A stretch of 64,000 nt of DNA from SAR116 cluster bacterium AG-313-A07. Its GTDB lineage: Bacteria; Pseudomonadota; Alphaproteobacteria; Thalassobaculales; Thalassobaculaceae. The stretch's first letter is position 1; every line of letters begins with the position of its first letter. Below are positions 1 to 9,198 of the stretch, in pieces. The notes under the pieces were generated by a model that was not told where the DNA came from, made no database searches, and worked only from the letters and a program-made list of their open reading frames with translations. The position numbers and the translations under genes were made by a program. Location of the stretch: positions 62,001 through 126,000 of the forward strand of contig QBVV01000001.1 of assembly GCA_003284265.1 (NCBI GenBank), given 5' to 3'.

Positions 1-2
1 CC

Positions 3-62
3 CTAGGCACCAGTCACTTACATGCCGACGGTAACTTTTTTGTCTGGATAAAAAGCATTTAA
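3..62 (+). CDS. possible 3' end of a gene cut by the left edge
   Basis: The frame beginning at base 3 is open for 19 codons, reads LGTSHLHADGNFFVWIKSI and then stops with TAA. The composition looks protein-like, but the stretch is too short to identify a family, and it could be chance. It would be the C-terminus of a rightward gene that begins before the window. Nothing else is recognisable between it and the next gene. Confidence 0.25.
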   Translation, partial: LGTSHLHADGNFFVWIKSI

Positions 63-155
63 TTATTTTTTGTATTTATTCTTCTTTAGTAAGAATATTG
101 AGTTTCTGGTCGCCCTTTTCCTTTCAATTATTTAGGACATTGCCTTGAATTAAAT

Positions 156-503
156 TCATTCTGCCCTGCATTCGATAGATTCATATTTTCGATGGACAAC
201 GAGTGTTTGGCCTACTTGCATGGCTATAGAGCAATTGTTCCAATTTGGGTCTTGGCTTTTGGTTTGGACTAATACTGTTTTTGTTTTTGTAGAGAGAAAA
301 TCTATCCTAACTGTTTCATTAAACGGAATTAAAACTTTATCTTTTAATCGGTTCTGCAAAGTGACTTTGAAATTCTCAACGCCGTCATTCTTGACTATTA
401 TATAATCTTTTTTTGGGGCTTTTGTTTTTTCGTCCTCACCAAAACACCCAGCTAAAATGGTTGAGCCGATTAACACAAAAACGATTATAGTACAGCGTTT
501 CAT
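156..503 (-). CDS. small predicted lipoprotein, function unknown
   Basis: The 115-residue protein starts MKRC, followed by a hydrophobic stretch and a clear lipobox, LAGC, with the lipidated cysteine at residue 20. The mature part of about 95 residues is polar and lysine-rich, with two further cysteines near the C-terminus that could form a disulfide. I recognise no family. The start has a good ribosome binding site (GAGGG) and a plausible promoter lies upstream. It follows the cyclase gene on the same strand after a gap of about 100 bases and probably has its own transcript. The lipobox supports attachment to the periplasmic face of a membrane; the role is unknown. Confidence 0.7.
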   Translation of the reverse strand: MKRCTIIVFVLIGSTILAGCFGEDEKTKAPKKDYIIVKNDGVENFKVTLQNRLKDKVLIPFNETVRIDFLSTKTKTVLVQTKSQDPNWNNCSIAMQVGQTLVVHRKYESIECRAE

Positions 504-529
504 TATTTAACCCTCGTTACATTGTTCCA

Positions 530-558
530 ACATTATGATGTGTATAAAGTACTGTAAA
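530..558 (-). promoter_or_regulatory. candidate sigma70-type promoter of the lipoprotein gene
   Basis: On the minus strand, TTTACA is followed after 17 bases by TAATGT, about 30 bases upstream of the lipoprotein start. The match is moderate and the region is AT-rich, so chance cannot be excluded. Confidence 0.35.
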
Positions 559-607
559 GATTTTGTTGGATATAGATATATGTGAAAGAACAAGACATTT
601 TTTGTGG

Positions 608-1897
608 TTAACGGTCGTAAACCCGCAATAAGTTTCCAAACTGTTGCTGAAACTCTTCATTCGGTTTGATCCCATCTTTGTCAGACGAGAACTCAGATTT
701 TAATCTATTTACAAAATACATAGTCAAAAGCCCCTTTTTCCCCGAGTCGATCTCACCGCGCTCTTCAGTTTCGAAAGCTTCACTCACTTGTTGAAAGGTA
801 GTTTGAGAGACATTTATTCTACCAGGTTGGCTTTCTTTTTCCATTAAAGCGGCGATATTCACAGCGTCTCCCCAAACATCGAACGTAAATTTTTTCTCAC
901 CGACTACGCCGGCTATAATGGGACCAGAGTGGAGCCCTATCCGCATGTCCCATCTCGGCATACGCATCTTTTCCCTCTGCATGTTGGTACGCTGCATATG
1001 GTGTTGAATTTCAAGTGAGGCTAGGCAGGCTGCTATCGCATGCCCTCGGCTTTCAGCCGGCACACCTGCTACACACATATAGGCATCCCCAATTGTTTTC
1101 AGTTTCTCAACATTATGCTTAGCCACAATATTATCGAATACAGAAAAATATTGATGCAGAAGATCAATCAATGATTTCGGTTGCATTTGTTCAGCAAGTT
1201 TTGTAAAGCCGGAAAAATCCCCAAACATAATAGTCGCGGAGTTATAGAACCTTGGATCTACCTTGTCCGTATCTCTAAGCTCCGAGGCTATTTTTTTTGG
1301 TAATATATTCAATAATAGCTCGTCAGATCTGCTTTTTTCGGCGAGTAATTCTTCACGCATCTTATCTCGGCTCTTAATGGCGTTGTCCATTTCTACAACG
1401 GTGCGCCTCAGTTCAAGTTGCGTTACAACTTGATGTGAGAGCCTGCGCATTGCCTCCTGTTGGTTGAGTGTTATTTCCCTTTCTTCAAAATCTACTGTGC
1501 ATAATGTTCCTATAGAATGACCCGTTGGGGTGATCAGAGGCATACCTGCGTAAAAGCGAATATTTGGTGCAGATTTGACCATGTCGTAATTTGAAAACCT
1601 GTCATCTTTGGACAAATCAGGCACCAGAAGTAGATCATTTTGACAAATAGTTGTTGCACATATTGATGCGTCTCGTGGAGTTTCTACAAAGTCGTCTGGA
1701 AGACCATACTTAGATTTAAACCACTGCCGATCCTCGTCCATAAATTGAATAAAGGATACAGGGCATTGAAGTATTTCAGCTGCTAACTCGGTAATTTCAT
1801 CAAATACAATCTCTGGCGCTGAATCCATTATGTTGTATTCATCTAGCTTCTCAAGACGTTCCACCTCATTTTCAGGAACAGGCACTTCATCCGTCAT
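608..1897 (-). CDS. GAF domain - class III adenylate cyclase-type protein
   Basis: 429 residues. Residues about 15-165 form a GAF sensory domain. A helical linker of roughly 165-200 (ending DELLLNILP) leads into a class III cyclase catalytic domain, about 203-395. Both metal-binding aspartates are present: D227 in FGDFSGF and D271 in KTIGDAYM. The purine-specifying pair K267 and D340 (FDVWGD) is of the adenylate type, so ATP is the expected substrate. The conserved N347 is present, but the transition-state arginine four residues later is leucine (L351, NIAALME instead of NxASRME). The protein may therefore be a weak cyclase, a pseudo-enzyme, or an enzyme with altered chemistry. There is no transmembrane segment, so it is cytoplasmic. 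It stands alone, divergent from the hydratase-family gene. Confidence 0.85.
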   Translation of the reverse strand: MTDEVPVPENEVERLEKLDEYNIMDSAPEIVFDEITELAAEILQCPVSFIQFMDEDRQWFKSKYGLPDDFVETPRDASICATTICQNDLLLVPDLSKDDRFSNYDMVKSAPNIRFYAGMPLITPTGHSIGTLCTVDFEEREITLNQQEAMRRLSHQVVTQLELRRTVVEMDNAIKSRDKMREELLAEKSRSDELLLNILPKKIASELRDTDKVDPRFYNSATIMFGDFSGFTKLAEQMQPKSLIDLLHQYFSVFDNIVAKHNVEKLKTIGDAYMCVAGVPAESRGHAIAACLASLEIQHHMQRTNMQREKMRMPRWDMRIGLHSGPIIAGVVGEKKFTFDVWGDAVNIAALMEKESQPGRINVSQTTFQQVSEAFETEERGEIDSGKKGLLTMYFVNRLKSEFSSDKDGIKPNEEFQQQFGNLLRVYDR

Positions 1898-2083
1898 CCC
1901 GACACTCCATAGTTAATAAACAACTTGTTATAATAAGCCCAAGCAAAGTAAAAAGAAATCTCTATTCAGAATATTTAAAAGTCAAACTAAGCAGTAATTC
2001 AATGAAGTCTTTTGTATTTTGATATTTGATAAAATAATGAATTACGGCCATGAAAAATACTTATAACTTTGGGATTATTTCAG

Positions 2084-2878
2084 ATGAAAGATCATCTTAT
2101 TGAATTAGCGGCGGAATTTCTTGTGCGCAGTAGACTAGAGGGCGGCGCAACCTCTACCCCACCTAACGAACTAGTGCCAGAGACAGAGTTGGATGGCTAT
2201 GCAGTCCAAGCGGTTGTTCATCAAATCCTGCAAAAAGCAGGGTATGGCCGTTTAATTGGACACAAAATTGGTTGTACAACTGAGGTAATGCAGAAATTTC
2301 TTAATATAGATTACCCATGCGCAGGAGAAATATTTAACACTACGGTTTTTGAAAAAACTACCATTTTGCCTCTGTCTAAATTTCATCGGGTAGGGATTGA
2401 ATGTGAAATAGCCGCCCGTTTAAAAACAGATATGATGGGCACTCTAGGTCCTTATACAATTGAAAGTGCAAAAGATGCTGTTGGTGCTCTAATGGGTGCG
2501 ATAGAATTAGTAGATGACCGTTATGAAAATTACAGTAATCTAAGTGCCCCAACGCTTATAGCGGATGATTTTTTTAACGCTGGTGCCGTACTCGGGGAGG
2601 AAAACCCTCATTGGCGCAGTCTAGATTTGAAGACGATTGTTGGAACCCTCTTTATAGACAAACAGGAACACAGTAGAGGAGTTAGTGCTGATATTTTAGG
2701 AGACCCAATGGAAGCTCTTGCATGGTTGGCTAATCACCGTGCTGGACTTGGAAAACCTCTAAGAAATGGTGACTTCGTCTTATTGGGTAGTGTTACCCAG
2801 ACGGTTTTCATTGAAGAAGCCGCCTTTATTGAGGTTGAGTTAGACGGTCTTAGTAAAGCATCAATAGAGTTAATATGA
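2084..2878 (+). CDS. 2-keto-4-pentenoate hydratase / FAA-hydrolase family protein
   Basis: 264 residues from ATG 2084; a TTG 15 bases upstream is in frame but has no better support. It resembles MhpD-type hydratases and decarboxylases of catechol meta-cleavage pathways: GHKIGCTTEVMQ near residue 70, and the metal-site acidic residues in RVGIECEIAARL (about 105) and GAIELVDDRYENY (about 145). Such enzymes use a divalent metal to hydrate 2-hydroxypenta-2,4-dienoate or act on related enol acids. No other meta-cleavage gene lies nearby, so the natural substrate cannot be assigned from context. It is transcribed alone, divergent from the cyclase and convergent with the hydrolase gene. Confidence 0.75.
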   Translation: MKDHLIELAAEFLVRSRLEGGATSTPPNELVPETELDGYAVQAVVHQILQKAGYGRLIGHKIGCTTEVMQKFLNIDYPCAGEIFNTTVFEKTTILPLSKFHRVGIECEIAARLKTDMMGTLGPYTIESAKDAVGALMGAIELVDDRYENYSNLSAPTLIADDFFNAGAVLGEENPHWRSLDLKTIVGTLFIDKQEHSRGVSADILGDPMEALAWLANHRAGLGKPLRNGDFVLLGSVTQTVFIEEAAFIEVELDGLSKASIELI

Positions 2879-2911
2879 GGTTATTCACATTCTATAATAT
2901 AGGAAAACGCC

Positions 2912-4021
2912 CTATTTATAAATTAACTTTGATTTAGTGAGACAATAAGAATGGTCCAAATTTTTTACTTTTGACAAATCTACCTCGTATCCAGATGGAA
3001 GCGGATTTTTTTTGAATGTTAACGAAGCTTTTATATCACGCACAACTGCGTCCCTGTTTATGTCTCTGAACAATAAATGGTGACCATTTGGATAAAAAGC
3101 TAAACGCCATTGCTTTTGTCTTCCTTTAGGTAACTTTGATAGCATTCTGCAAGTAGACGATTTTGGCACCAAGTCATCCTTTGCTCCATAGAGAATAAGC
3201 AATGGTGTATCTTGATAACTCGATGCGTCTAAAGCCTCATCCATCAGATTAGTAAGTCCATAAACAGCATCAAGACGTGACTCAGTGATATAGAGAGGAT
3301 CGTCTCGTAAAGCTTGTAACATCTCTACATTATCGGAAGGATTGATATTTAAGCCTTGAGGGGTCAGTTTTACCATGGGAATTATATGAACCAAGATATC
3401 TAATATTTTGCTTTGCCAAATGGGCATCGTGTTGCGTCCCCAGACGGCTGGTGCTGATAATATAGCGCTTGCTAATCTTGGGCGTTTCATACCTTTTTTC
3501 TTCGAAATAGCCGAAAGAATAACTGCTCCTCCCATGCTTTCCCCTAGTGCATGTATAGGCAAAGTAGGGTGCGCTTCTCTTATAAGTGAGACAATTTCCT
3601 TCAGGTCTCGCACTAGTAAATTGGTTCCAGCCCAAATACCCCTATTTTGGGTATTGCCAAACCCTCTTTGATCATAGGCATAAAATAAGTAACCATTATC
3701 CGCGAGTACATTTCCTAGCTCCTTAAATGCTCCAGAATGATCATTAAAACCATGTAATGCAATCACGACGGCCTTTACCTTCGTTCCTTTTGAGTTCCAG
3801 ATATTCAATGGTAATTTTTTAGCATCAGAGGTAATAAAGAAATTGTCCGTAAGTTTTGGTTTTTGCAGGTACCCTTGATAGGTTTGTACTGAGGGGGAGC
3901 ATCCAGATATCAATCCTATCAAAACCCCTAATCCGATAATGATAAATGAAAGTGGAGGGGTATTTATTGACACTTGTTGTTGTAGTTTATCCAATATCAT
4001 ATCCACTTTGTTATCATGCAT
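2912..4021 (-). CDS. alpha/beta hydrolase, monoacylglycerol lipase-like, membrane-anchored
   Basis: 369 residues. After a short N-terminus, a hydrophobic segment (about 24-42) ends in LISGC, which could be a lipobox or a simple membrane anchor, placing the catalytic part outside the inner membrane. The hydrolase core has HGFNDHSGAF (oxyanion-hole region), YDQRGFG, the nucleophile elbow GESMGG, an acid in GAKDDLVP and the catalytic histidine in NGHHLLF. This set matches the lysophospholipase/monoacylglycerol lipase group (PldB/hydrolase_4). The gene is convergent with the hydratase gene and divergent from coaBC. Substrate is unknown; an acylglycerol or lysophospholipid is the family expectation. 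Confidence 0.75.
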   Translation of the reverse strand: MHDNKVDMILDKLQQQVSINTPPLSFIIIGLGVLIGLISGCSPSVQTYQGYLQKPKLTDNFFITSDAKKLPLNIWNSKGTKVKAVVIALHGFNDHSGAFKELGNVLADNGYLFYAYDQRGFGNTQNRGIWAGTNLLVRDLKEIVSLIREAHPTLPIHALGESMGGAVILSAISKKKGMKRPRLASAILSAPAVWGRNTMPIWQSKILDILVHIIPMVKLTPQGLNINPSDNVEMLQALRDDPLYITESRLDAVYGLTNLMDEALDASSYQDTPLLILYGAKDDLVPKSSTCRMLSKLPKGRQKQWRLAFYPNGHHLLFRDINRDAVVRDIKASLTFKKNPLPSGYEVDLSKVKNLDHSYCLTKSKLIYK

Positions 4022-4091
4022 TTATTTATGCGTATAATTTAACTATGTTATGGTCTTTACTATAAGCGCTAACTAAATTTTGGATCAAAAA

Positions 4092-5300
4092 ATGTCGATA
4101 CTTGATGATAAGCGCATACTTCTCGTTGTCACAGGTGGAATTGCTGCCTTCAAAGCACTGGAGTTAGTGCGTCTAATTAAAGCTAATGGCATCAATGTTA
4201 GGGTAGTTTTGACCGAGTCGGGTTCGAGGTTTGTGACCCCTCTCAGCATTCAAGCGCTCACGGAGGATAAAGTTTATACAGAATTGTTTTCGTTAACCTC
4301 CGAATCGGAGATGGGGCATATACAATTATCTAGGGACGCCGATTTAATTCTAGTTGCGCCTGCCACTGCCAACATATTAGCAAAAATGCGGGCCGGTATA
4401 ACCGATGATCTTGCCTCAACGGTGTTGTTGGCAACGGATAAACCAGTGTTAGTCGCACCTTCTATGAATGTTAGAATGTGGGAACATGCGGCTACTCAAG
4501 ATAATATAGGTGTTTTGATTAAACGAGGTGTAGAAGTCTTGGGACCTGATGTGGGTGCGATGGCTTGTGGAGAATTTGGAGCAGGTCGCATGTGTGAACC
4601 GGCTGAAATCGTTCAGCACGTTTTGAGTTTCTTATCTCTTAATAAGTCACTTGAAGGTAAAACGGCATTAGTGACATCAGGTCCGACGCTAGAACCAATA
4701 GATCCGGTCAGGTTTATTAGCAATCGATCCTCTGGTAAGCAAGGTTATGCAATGGCTTCCGCATTATCTAAACATGGAGCAAAAACTACACTGGTAACAG
4801 GGCCTACTAATCTTAGAGACCCTTCAGGGGTTAAAGTTATAAAGATAGAGACCGCTGCGGACATGTTGCAAGCATGTTTGGACTCTTTGCCTGCTGACAT
4901 AGCTATTTGCGCTGCTGCTGTAGCCGACTGGCATGTGGTTAATAATTCTGAACAAAAAATAAAAAAACGCGATAGTGGATCGGTTTCCATTCTGGAATTA
5001 AATGAAAACCCAGATATTTTAAAAACGCTATCCCAATTGGACTCAAATAGGCCCGATTTGGTGGTTGGTTTTGCAGCTGAAACAGAAAATTTGATAAATA
5101 ACGCCGTAAAAAAGCGAAAAAATAAGGGTTGCGACTGGATATTGGCAAATGATGTTAGTGAATCCACGGGAACCTTTGGGGGAGAGAATAACCTTGTTCA
5201 TTTGATAACGGATAAAGGATCCGAAGAATGGCCCTTAATGTTGAAGGAAGACGTTGCTATTCGATTGGTGGAAAAGATTGTAAAAGAAATTGAAAGGTGA
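4092..5300 (+). CDS. coaBC: bifunctional phosphopantothenoylcysteine decarboxylase / phosphopantothenate-cysteine ligase
   Basis: 402 residues from ATG 4092, seven bases after a GGA; an in-frame TTG at 4080 has no binding site. The N-terminal CoaC flavoprotein half shows GGIAAFKALELVR, the catalytic-histidine region EMGHIQL, PATANILAKMRAGITDDL, PSMN, and the cysteine flap ACGEFGAGRM. The C-terminal CoaB half begins about residue 190 with TSGPTLEPIDPVRFISN and SSGKQGYAMA, and contains AAAVADW and the lysine motif KIKK. Together they convert 4'-phosphopantothenate plus cysteine to 4'-phosphopantetheine for coenzyme A. dut follows 12 bases downstream, the usual coaBC-dut pairing. Confidence 0.95.
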   Translation: MSILDDKRILLVVTGGIAAFKALELVRLIKANGINVRVVLTESGSRFVTPLSIQALTEDKVYTELFSLTSESEMGHIQLSRDADLILVAPATANILAKMRAGITDDLASTVLLATDKPVLVAPSMNVRMWEHAATQDNIGVLIKRGVEVLGPDVGAMACGEFGAGRMCEPAEIVQHVLSFLSLNKSLEGKTALVTSGPTLEPIDPVRFISNRSSGKQGYAMASALSKHGAKTTLVTGPTNLRDPSGVKVIKIETAADMLQACLDSLPADIAICAAAVADWHVVNNSEQKIKKRDSGSVSILELNENPDILKTLSQLDSNRPDLVVGFAAETENLINNAVKKRKNKGCDWILANDVSESTGTFGGENNLVHLITDKGSEEWPLMLKEDVAIRLVEKIVKEIER

Positions 5301-5312
5301 ACGATTTTTATA

Positions 5313-5795
5313 ATGGATATCGAGATAAAACGTTTATCGCATGCGATGGGACTACCATTACCCCAATATCAAACTTTAGGTAGCGCCGGAATGGACTTGC
5401 CTGCGGCAATAGAAAACACCAAAGTTATTAGTCCAGGTGAAAGGGTTTTAATCCCAACTGGTTTTTCTTTGGCGCTCCCTCCTTCAATAGAAGCCCAAAT
5501 ACGCCCTAGGTCGGGATTGGCTTTTAAAAATGGTGTTACAGTTTTAAATGCCCCTGGAACAATAGACTCAGATTACAGAGGCGAAATATCCATTTTGTTA
5601 ATTAATCATGGTCGTGAACCTTTTGTAATTAACAGGGGAGATAGAATAGCTCAGATGGTTATTGCTCAAGTCGCACAACCCCGTCTTGTCGAAGTCAAAA
5701 ATCTCTCAAAGACGGTAAGAGGTGAGGGTGGGTATGGATCCACAGGAGCAAATATCTCAATAAAAATAGGAGCACCTCAGCATGGAACTGACTGA
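5313..5795 (+). CDS. dut: dUTP diphosphatase
   Basis: 160 residues, typical for trimeric dUTPases. All five conserved motifs are visible: [26 protein letters not shown] (catalytic aspartate and tyrosine region), RGDRIAQMV and the C-terminal glycine-rich arm EGGYGSTG. It hydrolyses dUTP to dUMP and pyrophosphate, which limits uracil incorporation in DNA and feeds thymidylate synthesis. The gene sits between coaBC and the moeB-like gene; the next start codon overlaps its 3' end by 14 bases, so translation is probably coupled. Confidence 0.95.
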   Translation: MDIEIKRLSHAMGLPLPQYQTLGSAGMDLPAAIENTKVISPGERVLIPTGFSLALPPSIEAQIRPRSGLAFKNGVTVLNAPGTIDSDYRGEISILLINHGREPFVINRGDRIAQMVIAQVAQPRLVEVKNLSKTVRGEGGYGSTGANISIKIGAPQHGTD

Positions 5796-6588
5796 TAATC
5801 AGTTTGAACGCTATGCACGTCATTTAATTTTGGATGAGGTTGGCGATGAGGGGCAAGAAAAGTTGTTAAATTCAAAAGTTTTGTGCGTTGGAGCAGGCGG
5901 CCTTGGCTCTCCTGTTCTAATGTATCTTGCCGCAGCTGGGGTTGGTACCATAGGCATCATAGACGATGACGACGTCGATCTTTCTAATCTACAGCGTCAA
6001 GTAATACACGCTACAAGTAAAGTGGGAACGCCCAAGGTATCTTCTGCGGAAGAAACTTTGTTAAGAATTAATCCCACAATCCGAATCACCCCACATCGCA
6101 TGCGTTTATTGCCAGAGAATGTAAACAACATATTTTCCAAATATGATTTAATTGTGGATGGATCAGATAACTTCCCCACGCGTTATATGATCAATGATGC
6201 AGCATATTTCAACGGAAAAACGGTTGTATCTGGCGCATTACTGAGATTTGAAGGACAATTGACTACCTTTCGTGGAGGAACCGGGGGTCACAATCAAGAA
6301 CCCTGTTACCGTTGCCTGTTTAATGCACCTCCCAGCGACTACCCAGACGGTTTCCGTTGTGAGGATGTTGGAATTCTAGGTGCCGTAGCGGGGGTTATCG
6401 GGGCACTTCAGGCTACGGAGGTTTTAAAGGAACTCTTAAATCTTGGAGATTCGATGTCAGGTCAATTGTTAATCTTTGATGCCTTGGAAATGACCTTCAG
6501 AAAAATCAGATATAAACGTAATTTAGCATGTGCTTTGTGTGGGGAGGCACCAACTATCCAAAATAGCACCGGTGCTATAATTGATTAA
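5782..6588 (+). CDS. moeB: MoeB/ThiF-family E1-like adenylyltransferase
   Basis: 268 residues. The nucleotide-binding loop GAGGLGSP is near residue 37, followed by the acidic strand [14 protein letters not shown] (arginine finger region) and [10 protein letters not shown]. Zinc-binding cysteines are seen as CYRC (about 174) and CALC near the C-terminus. There is no rhodanese domain, so it is the short MoeB/HesA type. It adenylates the C-terminal glycine of a ubiquitin-like sulfur carrier, most likely MoaD for molybdopterin synthesis or ThiS for thiamine; neither partner is in the window, so the carrier is not settled. It overlaps dut and is followed closely by the SH3 gene, suggesting one transcript from coaBC onward. 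Confidence 0.85.
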   Translation: MELTDNQFERYARHLILDEVGDEGQEKLLNSKVLCVGAGGLGSPVLMYLAAAGVGTIGIIDDDDVDLSNLQRQVIHATSKVGTPKVSSAEETLLRINPTIRITPHRMRLLPENVNNIFSKYDLIVDGSDNFPTRYMINDAAYFNGKTVVSGALLRFEGQLTTFRGGTGGHNQEPCYRCLFNAPPSDYPDGFRCEDVGILGAVAGVIGALQATEVLKELLNLGDSMSGQLLIFDALEMTFRKIRYKRNLACALCGEAPTIQNSTGAIID

Positions 6589-6603
6589 ATTATGGATCTT
6601 ACA

Positions 6604-7128
6604 ATGAAACACGGGTTGAGATTAATATTGCCATTAAACTTGTTTGCTCTTGGTGTATTTTTACTCGGACTGAGTTTTATTCTTCCGCGAATTAGTATGG
6701 CAGATCTAGGCCGTGAAACAGGACTAGAGGTCCCGCGTTTTGTCTCTTTGAGTTCAAATAAAATAAACGTCAGAGCCGGCCCAGGAAGGAGATATCCTAT
6801 AAAGTGGATTTTCCAGCGTCAGAATTTACCAGTCAAAATTATAGCTGAGTTTGATACATGGCGGAAAATCAAAGATCACGAAGGAATAGAGGGTTGGGTC
6901 CATCAACGCATGCTCTCTGGCCGCAGATGGGTATTTATTTTAGGAGAAAATGTCATCATACGTAAGGAGCGATCGTTAACAGCCCAAGGTGTTGCTCGGT
7001 TAGAGCCAGGTGTTATGGCTCAACTAGAGGGCATTTCTGGAGATTGGTGTCTCGTTGAAGCTGGATCCTACACAGGGTGGTTATTAAAAACTGATGTCTG
7101 GGGAACTATTGTAAATAAGGAGCGATAA
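6604..7128 (+). CDS. exported bacterial SH3 domain protein
   Basis: 174 residues from ATG 6604, seven bases after GGA; an ATG at 6592 is in frame but lacks a binding site. A signal-type hydrophobic segment covers about residues 5-30, so the protein is exported or tethered to the membrane. A first bacterial SH3 repeat (NVRAGPGRRYPIKW, then GIEGWVHQRML) covers about 50-110, and a second, weaker repeat follows (NVIIRKERS to GSYTGWLLKTDVWG). Such domains bind peptides or peptidoglycan. It is the last gene of the coaBC-dut-moeB run; similar proteins occur beside these genes in other alphaproteobacteria. Function is not established. Confidence 0.8.
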   Translation: MKHGLRLILPLNLFALGVFLLGLSFILPRISMADLGRETGLEVPRFVSLSSNKINVRAGPGRRYPIKWIFQRQNLPVKIIAEFDTWRKIKDHEGIEGWVHQRMLSGRRWVFILGENVIIRKERSLTAQGVARLEPGVMAQLEGISGDWCLVEAGSYTGWLLKTDVWGTIVNKER

Positions 7129-7159
7129 ACCTAATTTGGCTACCTTACTCATATTAATA

Positions 7160-7750
7160 TTATTCAAGGTCCTTAGCTAGAGACCCCTTAACCTCTGGGG
7201 AAATAATGGCCATGTGGCCATACGCGGGATGACTTATTCCAACACTAATTTGAGTATCTTGCTTTTTGAACAGTTCGATTTGATCAGCCGAAAGATTGAA
7301 ATGTATGAACTGAACTGAGGAAGCCTTTCCTGCAGCGGTGGTCCTATCTACGTCGGTTTCTGAGTCGCCAATAATAGTATCTCTATCTATTTTCAAACAG
7401 CACATCTCTTCTACCCCGCCCAGGCTCATAAGAAGGGCTTTCCGGCGTTCAGGTTCATCAATTTCAAACATTAAAGTGGCTACAAGCTCGCTGCCCTGGG
7501 GTATTAGGGGGTTATATGCCGAGAGCTCATCCTCTATTTGGGCTTCGCCACCTTTTTCAATGAAGAGCATCTCGTGAATTTGCCACCACATGGTATCGTA
7601 GTTTTCAAACATAAACGTTGCATCTGGACCAACCGCCACTCTTCGATCCCGTTTGATGTTTGATATCTCTGTTCTCTTTTGTTTTCGAATTTTTCCAAAA
7701 GCTTCCATATCAAGGATGTCAGACGCAGTTACAATTTTTGGTGTCTTCAT
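7160..7750 (-). CDS. DUF3501 family protein
   Basis: 196 residues from ATG 7750, which has AAAGGA eight bases upstream; a longer ATG start at 7792 would overlap the preceding gene by 11 bases. The sequence is typical of DUF3501: KRDRRVAVGPDATFMFENYD, MLFIEKGGEAQIEDEL, AYNPLIPQG and the DVDRTTAAGKASSVQFIHF block. No catalytic or metal motif is obvious and no signal is present, so it is cytoplasmic. It is the last gene of the rubrerythrin / Fe-S protein / DUF3501 operon, an association I recognise from other alphaproteobacteria. A role tied to the Fe-S oxidoreductase or iron/peroxide stress is inference from context. Confidence 0.85.
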   Translation of the reverse strand: MKTPKIVTASDILDMEAFGKIRKQKRTEISNIKRDRRVAVGPDATFMFENYDTMWWQIHEMLFIEKGGEAQIEDELSAYNPLIPQGSELVATLMFEIDEPERRKALLMSLGGVEEMCCLKIDRDTIIGDSETDVDRTTAAGKASSVQFIHFNLSADQIELFKKQDTQISVGISHPAYGHMAIISPEVKGSLAKDLE

Positions 7751-7781
7751 TGCCATTTCCTTTGGTCGTGCTGGGTTATCA

Positions 7782-9185
7782 TTAAAACCCATAGGCCTTA
7801 GCTAAAAGTTCGATAGGATGCGTCGCCTTTTCAACGTTCGGCTTGTTGCCATCCAGAGCCTCCATGCCTTGGAGAATATGCTCAGCCGCAAGAGGGCATC
7901 CTGAGGCTACATACGTTGACGATGCCTTTTTTGCTTGGCGGGCTGCGGGTTTCCCAACTTTCAAAGCAGTTTCGTAATTATCCTTCATCATCCCCCAAGA
8001 ACCCCCATGCCCAGAGCATCGTTCAATAACGGTTAGATCAACCTCTGGGATAAATTTGAGCATTTCACTAGACTTTTGACCGAAATTTTGGGCTCTGCTA
8101 TGGCATGCATGATGTAGTGTTATGCCACCATCCAACGGCTTTAGACCATCCACGAGACCTTCTTTCTTTGCAATTTCTACAATGTACTCATCAATATCGT
8201 ACGTTGCACTTGATAATGCTTTGACGTCTTCATTCTCCGGAAGTATCAGCGGCCACTCAAACTTTAACATTAACGCGCAAGATGGGGTGAGTGCGATTAT
8301 ATCATTTCCTTCATCCACCCAGATCCGAAGCTCTTTAGCTACTTTTTCCGCCGCTCTTGCAACTTCTGCTATGTTACCTTGCTCGAGTTGCGGCATTCCA
8401 CAACAGGAGGGATAAACTACTTCAGTCTCCACTCCGTTAATATTTAATACATCTACGGCTGAGGAACCTATGGAAGGATTATTGTAGTTTACAAAACACG
8501 TAGCATAAATAACCGCTCTCCTGCCGTAACCGGGTGCTTTGGAATTGACGGATTTTGTTTTATTTTTGTCTGTTTCCAGAAATGTTTGTTTGTGGAATTT
8601 TGGTAGACTCGCATCGCGATGGACGTTGCAGGTTGTTTCCAGTAATTTTCTGGGAAGTGAATTCTCTACATTTGAGCCCCAGTTAACTATTGATGCAATC
8701 TTCCCAAGAGCCTTACCGTTCCGATCGGTTTTTGTTAGTTCTTTGTTGATGAATGGAGTTTGACCACTTCGAAATTGTACTGCGCGATATCTGAGCATTA
8801 GATGTGGAAAGTCAATATTGAACTCATGAGGCGGCACGTAGGGACACTTCGTCAGGTAGCACATGTCGCAAAGAGTACAAGCGTCAACTACTGGTTCAAA
8901 ATCCCCACTTGCAACCGTATCGAGTTCTCCTGATTCAGAATCATCAATTAAATCAAATAATTTCGGGAAACTATCACATAGATTGAAACAACGCCGACAC
9001 CCGTGGCAAACATCAAAAACGCGCCTAAGCTCCTCGTCTAGGTTTTCAGTGTTGTAGAAATCTTCATCTTGCCATGCGACATTGTGACGGACGGGGGCAT
9101 CTAGGCTGCCTTCTTTCAATTTTGTATCTCCAAAAAGACTGGGTTTTTTGCTTTGGCCATTGGTACAATTTTTACGCCTAGACAA
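7782..9185 (-). CDS. Fe-S oxidoreductase, heterodisulfide reductase/GlpC-type
   Basis: 467 residues, starting at TTG 9185 (no in-frame ATG fits). Two ferredoxin-type cluster motifs lie at about 59-115: CHGCRRCFNLC and CTLCDMCYLTKCP, each able to carry a [4Fe-4S] cluster. The C-terminal half has two cysteine-rich CCG-type domains, with PSCCGMPQLEQG and, later, HHACHSRAQ plus ERCSGHGGSWG. This is the architecture of the GlpC/HdrD-like electron-transfer subunit. No membrane segment or flavin domain is present, so a partner should supply electrons; rubrerythrin, encoded just upstream, is the obvious candidate. A 9-bp hairpin lies 13 bases before the start. The 3' end overlaps the longer DUF3501 start. 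Confidence 0.85.
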   Translation of the reverse strand: MSRRKNCTNGQSKKPSLFGDTKLKEGSLDAPVRHNVAWQDEDFYNTENLDEELRRVFDVCHGCRRCFNLCDSFPKLFDLIDDSESGELDTVASGDFEPVVDACTLCDMCYLTKCPYVPPHEFNIDFPHLMLRYRAVQFRSGQTPFINKELTKTDRNGKALGKIASIVNWGSNVENSLPRKLLETTCNVHRDASLPKFHKQTFLETDKNKTKSVNSKAPGYGRRAVIYATCFVNYNNPSIGSSAVDVLNINGVETEVVYPSCCGMPQLEQGNIAEVARAAEKVAKELRIWVDEGNDIIALTPSCALMLKFEWPLILPENEDVKALSSATYDIDEYIVEIAKKEGLVDGLKPLDGGITLHHACHSRAQNFGQKSSEMLKFIPEVDLTVIERCSGHGGSWGMMKDNYETALKVGKPAARQAKKASSTYVASGCPLAAEHILQGMEALDGNKPNVEKATHPIELLAKAYGF

Positions 9186-9198
9186 ACTTAATCGCAGC

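Noticed and set aside
2898-2914. Bidirectional terminator between the hydratase and hydrolase genes
   Set aside because: ATAGG/CCTAT makes only a 5-bp stem without a U-run and overlaps a stop codon.
4745-5167. 140-codon antisense frame within coaBC
   Set aside because: Shadow of a real gene; composition follows from coaBC codons read backwards.
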